This document shows, piece by piece, positions 25,857 through 34,372 of a DNA stretch of 34,372 nucleotides; within the stretch, counting starts at the first letter, position 1; the number at the start of each line of letters is the position of its first letter. Under the pieces are notes generated by a model. The model was given only the letters and a program-made list of their open reading frames with translations. It did no database searches and was not told where the DNA came from. This stretch comes from Thioploca sp. Lineage in GTDB: Bacteria > Pseudomonadota > Gammaproteobacteria > Beggiatoales > Beggiatoaceae. The stretch covers positions 1-34,372 of the forward strand of contig JAAUSR010000057.1 in the NCBI GenBank assembly GCA_012032555.1. Reading direction: 5' to 3'. Made by a program: the position numbers and the translations under genes.

Positions 25857-27073
25857 CGCTGTACCTGACATTAATAAAATCTATTGACAAAAAATCGAAT
25901 TTATAGTTGTCTGGTTGCCAAAGAGTAATTCCAATATCTCCTGGAATTAACCAAACCTTGAGCCAGCCTTGAAGAGTGCTCGGCTCAGATAATCTAACCC
26001 ATAACGAAAGAGACCATAAAACGGGCGTCCATGCTTCAAGCGCCGGATGGGCTTTTGTGTCGCTTGCCATTCACCGATTCGATAACACCAACAACAAGCG
26101 ATTGCCAGAAGCGCTAAAAGTTTACTCAACCGTTGTGGGTCACGTAAACGAGTCTGTTCTAGGTCAAATCCCCGTGATTTTAGGCACCCGAATAAGGTCT
26201 CAATTTCCCAATGACGAGCATAATCAACCACGAGATTTTGGCTATGCACGTTGGCGATAATAACCGCCAGTTCCTCTTGAGTACGTACGGCTCCGAGATA
26301 AACACCAATGCCCCAAACCCTTCTGGCCGAGCTAAGTACCATGACTTCATTGACTCTCAATCTAAAGAGGCGAGTGACCGGCACGGTTTGGTTTCGATGC
26401 CGATTAGGTACCCGAGTATTATTCGGGATTCGCACTCGAAACGGAATTTGCTCAGAGACGAGGAAGCGCAGCCAATCATGGCCACGAAACTCTCGAGCTG
26501 CAGTTAGGTAGGCGATCCGCTTTTTACCAAACAGTTTAATAAAGCGTTCCAGTAAGGTTATTCGTTCTTGGGTATTGGAATTCCCTTTCTTATTAAGACA
26601 AGCCCAGATGAGGGGTATTGCAATCCCTCGATATGCCACGGCCAAGACCAAAATGTTCACACTCGTAGTACCTATCTGCCAGTTGGTTCGGTCCAAACAT
26701 AATATCCACTTCCCCTCTGGCAACCACCGATAGATGAGCCGAGCGATCGCCTCAAAATCCAGTTCAACATGTCGGAAAAAGCGTTGGAGGCGCTTGTAGT
26801 TGGAATCGACTTCCACCTCCGTATCAAAGACGCCCGCTAACCGCACTAAGTTGACAGTGCGTAATTTGATTACCCCGATTAGAAAATGGGCTATCAAGAT
26901 CAGCCTTGCCACGGACCAATTTAACGTGGATAATTCTTGTGCTAGTAGAGTGGTTGTGGTCAGGTTTTATCCTTAGGTTAGTTGGGTAACTGCCTATTTT
27001 TAACATAACATAACCATTCTACCGCTTTAATATATTAATCTATCAATAAGTTTAGTTAATGTCCTGTACAGGG
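25857..27073 (-). mobile_element. Complete IS4-family insertion sequence inside the ISKra4 element
   Basis: The 1,217-bp element has imperfect terminal repeats, left CGCTGTACCTGACATTAA and right (reverse complement) CCCTGTACAGGACATTAA, 15 of 18 matching. The 9-bp sequence CTTAAAACC occurs immediately outside both ends (25848-25856 and 27074-27082), an exact target duplication of the size made by IS10/IS50-like IS4 elements. The duplication overlaps the inner part of the ISKra4 right terminus, so this is the younger insertion. It carries one transposase gene on the minus strand. Confidence 0.92.
25947..26912 (-). CDS. IS4-family transposase with altered catalytic residues
   Basis: The 321-residue protein is a DDE transposase of the IS4 family. 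The first Asp is in WILCLDRTNWQIGTTSVNIL. The second, expected in the YLTADREF motif, reads YLTAAREF (GAT to GCT), so the metal-binding Asp appears replaced by Ala. The Y-x2-R-x3-E-x6-K signature reads YARHWEIETLFGCLK: Glu and Lys are kept, but the Arg position holds His. The start is a GTG at 26912; the open frame runs upstream without an ATG until a stop near 26965, so the original start may be lost. The frame is intact, but I infer the enzyme is inactive. Comparison with close homologues is by memory. Confidence 0.9.
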   Translation of the reverse strand: MARLILIAHFLIGVIKLRTVNLVRLAGVFDTEVEVDSNYKRLQRFFRHVELDFEAIARLIYRWLPEGKWILCLDRTNWQIGTTSVNILVLAVAYRGIAIPLIWACLNKKGNSNTQERITLLERFIKLFGKKRIAYLTAAREFRGHDWLRFLVSEQIPFRVRIPNNTRVPNRHRNQTVPVTRLFRLRVNEVMVLSSARRVWGIGVYLGAVRTQEELAVIIANVHSQNLVVDYARHWEIETLFGCLKSRGFDLEQTRLRDPQRLSKLLALLAIACCWCYRIGEWQATQKPIRRLKHGRPFYGLFRYGLDYLSRALFKAGSRFG

Positions 27074-27243
27074 CTTAAAACCTCACTTTGGTTCACACCC
27101 TACTCAGTTTAAACCATTTGTTTCTCCAAGTAATCCATTGTGCTTAAGCATCTGTTGCCGTTAAAGCAGAATAAGTCATTTTTTCTCAACCATTCTCCGT
27201 ACATTCTTGGCTTTATTCCTCTTAATCTTGTTCAAACTAGCAG

Positions 27244-30200
27244 CTAACCAATCCAACGACGCGCATTCCAAAATAATTGCATCCAGGGACCTTCTTTATG
27301 AGACCAAGTAGTGGGTAACCAAGAATATTGGCTAGTTAAAAAGATTCTTTCTGGATGTGGCATCATGATAGTAAAACGACCGTCCGGAGTTGTTAAACCC
27401 GTGATCCCAAAGGGAGAACCATTCGGGTTAGCCGGGTAAGATTCCGTCACTTGGCCATGATTATCGATATAACGTAAAACCACTAATTTGTTGTCAATGG
27501 CTTGCTTTGCCATACCTTCCTGACTAAATTGGGTATAGCCTTCACCGTGAGAAACGACGATAGGTAACCGTGATCCCACCATACCTTGTAAAAATAATGA
27601 GTTAGAATCGATAATTTCTACCATAACGAGTCGAGCTTCAAATTGTTCGGAGCGATTACGAACAAAAAGTGGCCAAAGAGTTGCGCCCGGAATCAAGTCA
27701 CGAAGTTGTGCCATCATTTGACAACCATTACACACACCTAAAGCAAAAGTATTCTCATGATGAAAAAAAGCCGCGAATTCGTCATAAGCCCGAGGATTAA
27801 ATAAAATCGATTTGGCCCAACCACTACCGGCACCTAACACATCACCATAAGAAAAACCACCACAAGCCGCTAAACCTTGAAAATCGGTTAAGCTAACTTG
27901 CCCAGTTAAGATATCGCTCATGTGAACATCAATGCAACTAAAACCGGCTCGATCAAAACTGGCCGCCATTTCGAGTTGACCATTCACGCCCTGCTCACGA
28001 AGAATCGCTATTTTAGGTCGAGTTGTGTTGAATGCTGGTGCTTGAAATGGGAAGGTACATTGAACTGATAAACCCGGGTCGTCGATATTCAATAAAGTAT
28101 CATATTCTTGTTGCGCACATTGAGGATTATCACGCAAACGTTGCAACTGATAACTAGTTTCACTCCACACCCGTTGCAAGGTAGCGCGAGGGAAGCTAAC
28201 CACTAAGGTGTTTTGATAATAACAATTGAGCGTATCATTCTGGTTAGTCGAACCTAACAGATGAAGATGTTGAGCTAAATTAGTCTGTTGGACAAAGTAA
28301 TAGCGGAGATCATTAACTGCTTCACAATTGACTTCTATCACGGCACCTAATTCTTCACTGAATAAACTCGCTATGACATCGGTACCTAATGTATCTAAAT
28401 AAATATCTAACCCACAATGCCCGGCAAACGCCATTTCGCATAGCGTGGTCCATAATCCGCCATCAGCACGGTCATGATAAGCGAGAATTTTGCCTTGACG
28501 ATTTAAGGTTTGAATGGCAGTAAAAAAATCTTTTAAATCTTGGGGATCATCGACATCAGGTGTCGTTTCACCCAATTGATTGTAAACTTGTGCTAATGCC
28601 GAAGCACCTAACCGATTTTGTCCCTTGCCTAAATCAATCAGGAATAATGCGGTGTCACCACCCCGTAATTGTGGCGTGAGATTGCGACGAATATCGGTAA
28701 CCCGTGCAAAAGCTGAAATAATCAAAGATAGCGGCGCGGTAACGGCCTTATTTTCCCAGGTGGTGTGCATCGAGAGTGAATCTTTGCCCACCGGGATATT
28801 AATACCTAAAGCGGGGCATAATTCCATGGCGACCGCTTTAACGGTATCAAATAAAGCGATATCTTCTCCCGGTTGCCCACTTGCCGCCATCCAATTAGCC
28901 GATAACACGATATCGCTGAGCGTAGCTATGCTAGCTGCGGCGATATTGGTAATCGCTTCGCCAACCGCCATTCGCCCTGATGCTGGGGCATTCAATAACG
29001 CCAGCGGTGGACGTTCCCCAATCGCCATCGCCTCACCGGTAAGGCTACCATAACTGGTTGCGGTAATTGCACAATCGGCCACCGGTACTTGCCACGGACC
29101 GACCATTTGATCGCGCACCACTAAACCACCAACGGTTCGATCCCCGATCGTAATGAGAAAATTTTTACTGGCGACGGTCGGCAAGCGTAACACGCGTAAC
29201 GCCGCCGCAGTTAGGTCGGTAACCACTTGAGTTAAAGGAATCGTTGTCGTTGAAGTATTGATAGCTTGATGGGTTGCTTCACGCTGGGTTTTCGGTGGTT
29301 TACCCAGTAATACGGATAAGGACATATCAATCAATCGGTTTTCACCTTGATGTAAAGACAACTGTTGAGCAACGGTGGTTTTGCCCACGACCGCATAAGG
29401 ACAGCGTTCCCGTTCACAGATTTGATTAAATAACGATAAATTTGCCGGCGCAATCGCTAACACATAACGCTCTTGAGCTTCATTACACCAAATTTCCATC
29501 GGCGATAAACTGGGATCAGCGATCGGAATTGCTTCCAGTTGAAATTGCCCACCACAGCCACCGTCATGGACTAATTCTGGTAAAGCATTTGACAAGCCAC
29601 CGGCACCCACATCATGGATGGACAGAATGGGATTAACATCACCCAATTGCCAACAAGTATCAATGACTTCTTGACAGCGGCGTTGCATTTCGGGATTACC
29701 GCGTTGCACGGAAGCAAAATCAAGATCAGCACTACTTTTCCCCGCTGCTAATGATGAAGCCGCTCCACCACCTAAACCAATCAGCATCGCCGGACCACCT
29801 AAAACGATTAACAGACTGTCCGGCGGAATGGGCTGTTTTTGAACCTGTGGTAACCGAATATTGCCTATTCCACCGGCTAACATAATCGGTTTATGATAAC
29901 CCCAGCGCTTACCCTGAACGGTTTGTTCAAAGCTACGAAAATAACCAGTTATCGCCGGACGGCCAAATTCATTATTAAAAGCACTGGCACCAATCGGTCC
30001 TTCTAACATCATTTGTAACGGCGTTGCTAGGCGAGAGGGCATTTCTTCAGGTGTTTCCCAAGGTTGCATGGCATCAGGAATTCGCAAATGAGATACCGCA
30101 AAACCAGTTAACCCAACTTTGGGTTTAGCGCCTCGACCGGTAGCACCTTCATCGCGAATTTCACCACCTGAACCAGTTGCTGCACCGGCAAATGGTGAAA

Positions 30201-31136
30201 TAGCCGTGGGATGATTATGGGTTTCCACCTTCATTAAAATAGCGGTGTCTTCTGTTGTAATATGATAATGATGAGTTGCATTATTGGGCCAAAAACCTTG
30301 ATTTGGAAACCCACGCATTACAGCAGCATTATCATGATAAGCCGATAGAACCGGTTGAGGTTGTTGTTGGTAAGTATAACGTATCATTTGGAACAGTGAA
30401 CGTGGTTGTGGTTGTCCATCAACAATCCATTGGGCATTAAAAATTTTATGACGACAATGTTCTGAATTAGCTTGAGCAAACATCATTAATTCAACATCAG
30501 TCGGATTTCGTTGCTGTTTTTTAAAATGGTCAAATAAGTAATCTATTTCTGTTGTTGACAGCGCGAGTCCTTGCGTTTGATTGGCTTGAATCAGTGCTGC
30601 TTTGCCAATTTCTAACAAGGGAATTATTGATACGGAACCCGGTAGTGCCTGGTTAAATAAAGCGGTGGCTTCTTGGAGATGTAACTGTACTGTTTCAGTC
30701 ATGCGATCATGAATAAACATCGCCAAGGAGTTCATTTGGTATTCATCAATTGGTGTTGACGTTATCAGATGCCACCATACCCCACGTTCTAATCGCTTGA
30801 CAGCAACTAATCCACAAATCGTTGCTATTTCAGTGGCTTTGCTGGACCAAGGTGAAATTGTACCCGGACGAGGAATAACTACAAGAGTTTGTTTATAATG
30901 ATACTGTTGCTGATTAGCGGCGATGAGTTCCGCGTGGTCATTTAACCGATTAGGATTATCCGGTAACAAAGCACACAATCGTGCCTCATCCGCGCTGCTC
31001 AGCGGTGCGTTCAAATCGATAAAATAAAGATAGTTTGCGGCTAAAGTGATTAAAGAAGGGACTACCCTTGCATTTGAGCTAATAATTTATCCCGACGAAA
31101 ATGAGAAAGTGCATAACCACCTTTATAACAATACAT
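27244..31136 (-). CDS. purL: Phosphoribosylformylglycinamidine synthase PurL (large single-chain type), N-terminal frameshift
   Basis: PurL makes FGAM from FGAR, glutamine and ATP, the fourth step of purine synthesis. The frame from 31014 (1,256 residues) covers nearly the whole E. coli-type protein: [18 protein letters not shown]-like start, [50 protein letters not shown], and the glutaminase domain with [14 protein letters not shown] (nucleophile Cys) and MPHPERIF (His, Glu). The first ~41 residues are upstream in two frames: ATG 31136, with a GAGG site 7 bases upstream, gives [17 protein letters not shown], then one missing base at the G run (31065-31067) leads to [20 protein letters not shown]. 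Read through, this matches the E. coli N-terminus. The break may be a sequencing error; otherwise a TTG at 31014 would give a shortened protein. Confidence 0.95.
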
Positions 31137-31278
31137 TCAATTACCTCAGTCATCAATAAAAATAGGATTAGCTAATCATTATAGCGTATTAAGTGATCAC
31201 GCTCGTCTATACCTTATTAGCGCTTTAATTTTTTAACTGAGTATCATTAAAATTCGTTTAGCCAGGAAAAAATTAACC
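31137..31278. promoter_or_regulatory. Divergent purL / diguanylate cyclase promoter region
   Basis: This 142-base AT-rich gap must drive purL leftward and the cyclase gene rightward. The purL side carries its GAGG ribosome site. No PurR-type 16-bp operator (core GCAAACGTTTGC-like) was recognised. Confidence 0.35.
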
Positions 31279-32625
31279 TTGGAAAAAATAACCACGCTTG
31301 CTACCGGTCAGACAGAATTAGAACGTATCCAACAAGAAGTCATTAAATTGCAAAAAGAAAAAGCCAATTTAGAAATCTTGTTACAAACGATTATCGAACA
31401 TGCTGATCAATTAGAAGTTGACTTACGACAAAAAATTCAAACGCTTTTAAAAGAAAAACAGCATTTAGAAATGATGTTATTAGAAACCACTAGAGAACGT
31501 GGAGGCACAGTAGAAACTTTGTTACCGGGTAAAATAGTAGAACCAACTGAAAGTGAAAAGAAATTAGTTCAATTCTTAGAAACTATGCCAATGGGCATCT
31601 TTGTCGTCGATGCTAAAGGTAAATTATTTTATATTAATCAGAAAGCTCAGCAAATTTTAAGTCAAGAGATTATTGAGGAATTGGTTATTATTACACAACT
31701 TCCTTCGGTTTCTCAGATCTATTTAGCAAATAGTAATCAGATTTATCCAGTAAATCGTCTTCCCATCATTCGTGCCCTACAAGGTGAATCGGCTGCCGTT
31801 GATGATATTGAACTACATCAACTGAATAAAGTTATACCACTAGAAATGTGGGCAACACCAATTATGAATGAACAAGGAATTGTTCAGTATGCTATAGCTG
31901 CTTTCCAGGATATTACTCTGCGCAAACGAGTTGAATTAGAAAAAATTGGCATCATTAAGGAACGTGAAGCTAAACAGGCGGCGTTACAACTAAATACCCA
32001 AATCCAAAAAGAGATTCAGGAGCGTCATAAAGTAGAAGCAGCTTTACGTAAAGCTAATCAAGAATTAAACCGACTAGCCACCTTAGATAGTCTTACCCAA
32101 GTAGCTAATCATCGTTATCTAGACGATTACCTTAAACAAGAATGGCAGCGACTTTCGCGGGTTAAGGCACCATTATCCCTAATTTTGTGCAATATTGATT
32201 ATTTTAAACAATATAATGACTCTTATGGATCATCAGCCGGTGATGAGTGTTTACAACAAGTGGCTCAAGCTATGTGTCGCGCTGTCAAACGCTTACCGGA
32301 TTTAGTCGCACGTTATGGTGGAGAAGAATTTGCCGTAGTGCTACCTAATACCGATGCGGATGGTGCGGTCATTGTTGCTTCTGCCATTCGTTGGGAAGTT
32401 AAAATGCTCAGATTAGCTTATCATCATTCTCCCATTGGTCAATATGTTACGCTCAGCATTGGAGTAGCGAGTATCGCACAACCGCCAGAACGTGATATGT
32501 CGGCTCATGCTTTAGTTACCCTCGCGGATATGGCGCTTTATGAAGCCAAAGCCCAAGGTCGAAATCGTATCATCTTAAAGACATTTGAATCACCTACAGA
32601 ATTAGTCACTATACGGGAACCATAA
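31279..32625 (+). CDS. PAS domain diguanylate cyclase (GGDEF)
   Basis: The 448-residue protein makes the second messenger cyclic di-GMP from two GTP. Residues 1-70 are a coiled coil (ELERIQQEVIKLQKEKANLE). A PAS sensor domain follows (~95-215: FLETMPMGIFVVDAKGKLFY, ending AAFQDITLRKRVELE), then a second coiled coil to ~270, then the GGDEF domain (~272-435). The active loop is RYGGEEFAVVLP, and the metal Asp is in CNIDYFKQYND. RLPD lies five residues before GGEEF, so the product-inhibition I-site is present. There is no membrane helix, so the PAS domain senses something cytoplasmic. The start is a TTG with AGGA 12 bases upstream; an in-frame stop lies upstream and no ATG is available. It diverges from purL. 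Confidence 0.93.
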   Translation: MEKITTLATGQTELERIQQEVIKLQKEKANLEILLQTIIEHADQLEVDLRQKIQTLLKEKQHLEMMLLETTRERGGTVETLLPGKIVEPTESEKKLVQFLETMPMGIFVVDAKGKLFYINQKAQQILSQEIIEELVIITQLPSVSQIYLANSNQIYPVNRLPIIRALQGESAAVDDIELHQLNKVIPLEMWATPIMNEQGIVQYAIAAFQDITLRKRVELEKIGIIKEREAKQAALQLNTQIQKEIQERHKVEAALRKANQELNRLATLDSLTQVANHRYLDDYLKQEWQRLSRVKAPLSLILCNIDYFKQYNDSYGSSAGDECLQQVAQAMCRAVKRLPDLVARYGGEEFAVVLPNTDADGAVIVASAIRWEVKMLRLAYHHSPIGQYVTLSIGVASIAQPPERDMSAHALVTLADMALYEAKAQGRNRIILKTFESPTELVTIREP

Positions 32626-32766
32626 CGAAACTACCCAATAGGATGCTATTTTTGATATACTTTATCCATTATCATTCCACCGATGAAATAATCATGTGTG
32701 GGTTAGAACCGCTTTGTTAAGTAATCCGGATGACCGGCGGATTTTATAGCGAGATGGAATTAATTA

Positions 32767-34086
32767 ATGCAACATGTTGATATCCTTATTTATGCTGGCT
32801 GGATTATTCCAGTTGAGCCTGAGAACACGGTGTATGAACAATATGCACTGGCTATTCAAGCGGGAAAAATTATTGCCTTATTACCCAGTAGTGAAGCCGT
32901 CAGACAATTTTCTGCACGCATTACTCACCGGCTGTCATCACATTTATTAATTCCCGGTTTGATCAATGCGCATACCCATGCGGCGATGAGTTTATTGCGT
33001 GGCTTTGCGGATGATTTGCCTTTGCAACAGTGGTTAAGTGAACGCATTTGGCCCATAGAACAACAACATGTTGGTCCAGAATTTGTTGCTGACGGGACAA
33101 GATTGGCGATGGCAGAAATGTTGCGAGGTGGTATCACTTGCTTTAATGACATGTATTTTTTCCCGGAAGTGGCTGGTGAAGTCATTGCGCAAGCGGGGAT
33201 GCGTGCCACAATTGGTTTAATTCTCATCGATTTTCCCAGTTCCTGGGCTAATCATGCTGACGAGTATCTCCAAAAAGGTCAAGAAGTACATGATACTTTT
33301 AATAATCACCCGTTAATTAAAACCGCTCTCGCACCGCATGCACCCTATACCGTATCCGATATCCCCTTACAAACGGCTCAGCGCTTCGCAGAAAATTTAG
33401 ACGTGCCGCTGCATATTCATTTACATGAAACCGTCGCTGAAATAGATGAAGCTGTTGAAAAACAAGGTGAACGTCCATTAGCACGGTTAGAGAAGTTAGG
33501 GTTAGTATCAGCTCGCCTCATGGGCGTGCATATGACCCATCTTCATAATGACGAAATTACTTTATTGGCCCAACATGGGGCTCATGTCGTTCACTGTCCG
33601 GAGTCAAACCTAAAGCTCGCTAGTGGCTTTTGTCCGATCCATAAATTACTCCGGGCTGGGGTTAATGTGGCATTAGGAACCGATAGTGCAGCTAGCAACG
33701 ATGATTTAGATATGTTAGGGGAAATGCGAACGGCGGCGTTATTGGCGAAAGCGATTAGCAAAGATGCGAGTATCGCTCCCGCAGCAGAGGCCTTACGGAT
33801 GGCTACTTTAAATGGCGCAAAGGCATTAGGTATTGGCCATCTCACCGGTTCACTGGTTCCTGGCAAATCGGCTGATATTACCGCTATTGATATGTCAGAT
33901 ATTGAAACCCAACCGATTTATAACCCCCTGACTCAATTAGTTTACTCAGTCGGTCGGGATAAAGTCACTGACGTGTGGGTAGCTGGGAAACATCTCCTGA
34001 AATCACGTACTTTAACTTCTCTCGATATCCACGATATCAAGGCAAAAACTTATCTGTGGCGTGATAAGATTTTGGCTAGTTTGTAA
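32767..34086 (+). CDS. mtaD: 5-methylthioadenosine/S-adenosylhomocysteine deaminase (TRZ/ATZ family amidohydrolase)
   Basis: This amidohydrolase probably deaminates S-adenosylhomocysteine and methylthioadenosine to inosine derivatives, salvaging the SAM cycle. The 439-residue product has the zinc-site motifs of the family in order: PGLINAHTHAAMSLLRGFAD (His-x-His), KTALAPHAPYTVS, LHIHLHETVAEIDEA (His, Glu), VHMTHLHNDE and VVHCPESNLKLASG (His), and ALGTDSAASNDDLDMLGEMR (Asp). Length is typical (MtaD about 435). The ribosome site is weak (GGA about 10 bases upstream). It follows the cyclase gene on the same strand after 141 bases. In other Gammaproteobacteria ubiG often follows; here repeats follow. 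An s-triazine or guanine-type hydrolase is a less likely alternative. Confidence 0.9.
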   Translation: MQHVDILIYAGWIIPVEPENTVYEQYALAIQAGKIIALLPSSEAVRQFSARITHRLSSHLLIPGLINAHTHAAMSLLRGFADDLPLQQWLSERIWPIEQQHVGPEFVADGTRLAMAEMLRGGITCFNDMYFFPEVAGEVIAQAGMRATIGLILIDFPSSWANHADEYLQKGQEVHDTFNNHPLIKTALAPHAPYTVSDIPLQTAQRFAENLDVPLHIHLHETVAEIDEAVEKQGERPLARLEKLGLVSARLMGVHMTHLHNDEITLLAQHGAHVVHCPESNLKLASGFCPIHKLLRAGVNVALGTDSAASNDDLDMLGEMRTAALLAKAISKDASIAPAAEALRMATLNGAKALGIGHLTGSLVPGKSADITAIDMSDIETQPIYNPLTQLVYSVGRDKVTDVWVAGKHLLKSRTLTSLDIHDIKAKTYLWRDKILASL

Positions 34087-34268
34087 CAACGGTATCAATT
34101 TAAGTCATTCTATTCTCTAAAATTCGATGAGTTACATCGGCAAACCTGACCGGTTTCAAGACCGGTTAAGTTTGAAACCATTTTGGCTTGGTTTACAAAT
34201 GGATTATGATTTAGATAGGGCTAATCAAGAATTCGGTGAGCAGATAACTCAAGAAGCTCAGAGGAGCG
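34087..34268. other. Intergenic with a stem-loop, downstream of mtaD
   Basis: GGTTTCAA (34152-34159) pairs with TTGAAACC (34172-34179) around a 12-base loop, and the direct repeat GACCGGTT occurs twice within it. It could end the mtaD transcript, but only a TTTT follows after a short gap. A frame from 34127 to 34336 runs into the palindromic repeat and has no ribosome site; I do not accept it as a gene. Confidence 0.35.
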
Positions 34269-34372
34269 TCACTGCCATTAAGTTAAGCAGTTTACTTCCC
34301 CCTCCTTCTCAAGGAGGGGGTCGGGGGTGGTTTTAAAATCACTCAATTCGGTAACATTTTTTTAACCACCCC
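34269..34372. repeat. Palindromic GC-rich repeat unit at the window's right end
   Basis: It starts with the 18-bp TCACTGCCATTAAGTTAA shared with 24048-24065. CCCCCTCCTT (34298-34307) and AAGGAGGGGG (34311-34320) form a perfect 10-bp hairpin with a CTC loop. Then GGGGTGGTT (about 34324-34333) pairs with AACCACCCC (34364-34372) at the window edge. This looks like a nonautonomous, MITE-like or intergenic palindromic repeat rather than a gene. Confidence 0.65.

Larger units (their letters stand above)
24455..27100 (-). mobile_element. ISKra4-family insertion sequence, interrupted by an IS4-family element
   Basis: Perfect 20-bp terminal inverted repeats bound the element: GGGTGTGAACCAAAGTGAGG at 24455-24474 and its reverse complement at 27081-27100. 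Between them lie an ISKra4-type transposase gene (minus strand) and, just inside the right terminus, a complete IS4-family element at 25857-27073 with a 9-bp duplication. Removing that element and one duplication leaves about 1,420 bp, a normal size for this family. No target duplication of the outer element was found. Because the right terminus is separated from its body and the transposase is frameshifted, it should be immobile on its own. Confidence 0.85.

Noticed and set aside
34127-34336. 69-codon plus-strand frame after mtaD
   Set aside because: It runs straight through the palindromic repeat and ends in repeat-derived Pro/Gly codons; no ribosome site.
1-34372. CRISPR arrays, tRNA and rRNA genes
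   Set aside because: No regularly spaced direct repeats, cloverleaf-like GTTCRA blocks with CCA ends, or rRNA-like conserved stretches were recognised by eye; a tRNAscan/Infernal run would settle it.

Overview
AT-rich bacterial DNA. The core genes are clearly gammaproteobacterial: a divergent lptF / pepA-holC block laid out as in E. coli, a gammaproteobacterial-type GlmM and a single-chain PurL of the E. coli type. The mix with a signal-peptide-bearing beta-helix protein, Uma2 and many insertion-sequence remnants suggests a large sulfur bacterium (Beggiatoa/Thioploca/Thiomargarita type, Thiotrichales). That placement is inference from overall protein flavour, not from a marker gene.

Layout. 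(1) 1-2.1 kb: a broken vgrG (type VI secretion spike) running off the left edge, then a DUF697 membrane protein. (2) 2.4-6.1 kb: lptF diverging from pepA, holC and a small conserved gene; lptG is not next to lptF. (3) 6.1-8.3 kb: a TraX-like and an SPFH/band-7 membrane protein on the minus strand. (4) 8.8-13.3 kb: a 951-residue secreted beta-helix protein, then glmM on the opposite strand. (5) 13.5-13.9 kb: a chimeric, frameshifted rhomboid remnant. (6) 14.3-16.6 kb: a tight LysR regulator / small protein / AI-2E family exporter operon. (7) 16.7-21.3 kb: a second plus-strand operon of Zn-ribbon/TM2/pilin-like fusion, RDD protein, Uma2 nuclease, SpoIIM-like protein, membrane protein and a DUF4129 protein broken by a frameshift. 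This resembles the front half of the RDD-SpoIIM-DUF4129-MoxR-DUF58 cassette, but the MoxR/DUF58 half is absent and ackA follows convergently. (8) 22.5-27.1 kb: a mobile-element graveyard with two gene scraps, a duplicated gene end, an unknown protein gene, a long inverted repeat, an IS4/Tn5-like transposase tail, and an ISKra4-family element whose right end is split by an IS4-family element with a 9-bp target duplication. (9) 27.2-34.1 kb: purL (with an N-terminal frameshift), a PAS-GGDEF diguanylate cyclase and an MTA/SAH deaminase, ending in palindromic repeats.

No tRNA, rRNA or CRISPR array was recognised. Seven single-nucleotide frame breaks occur in otherwise conserved reading frames (vgrG, rhomboid, DUF4129, Tn5-like tnp, ISKra4 tnp twice, purL). 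For purL and DUF4129 this may reflect homopolymer sequencing error rather than real gene loss. The most unusual intact feature is the TM2-pilin fusion translationally coupled to the RDD-SpoIIM-DUF4129 operon with an embedded Uma2 gene.
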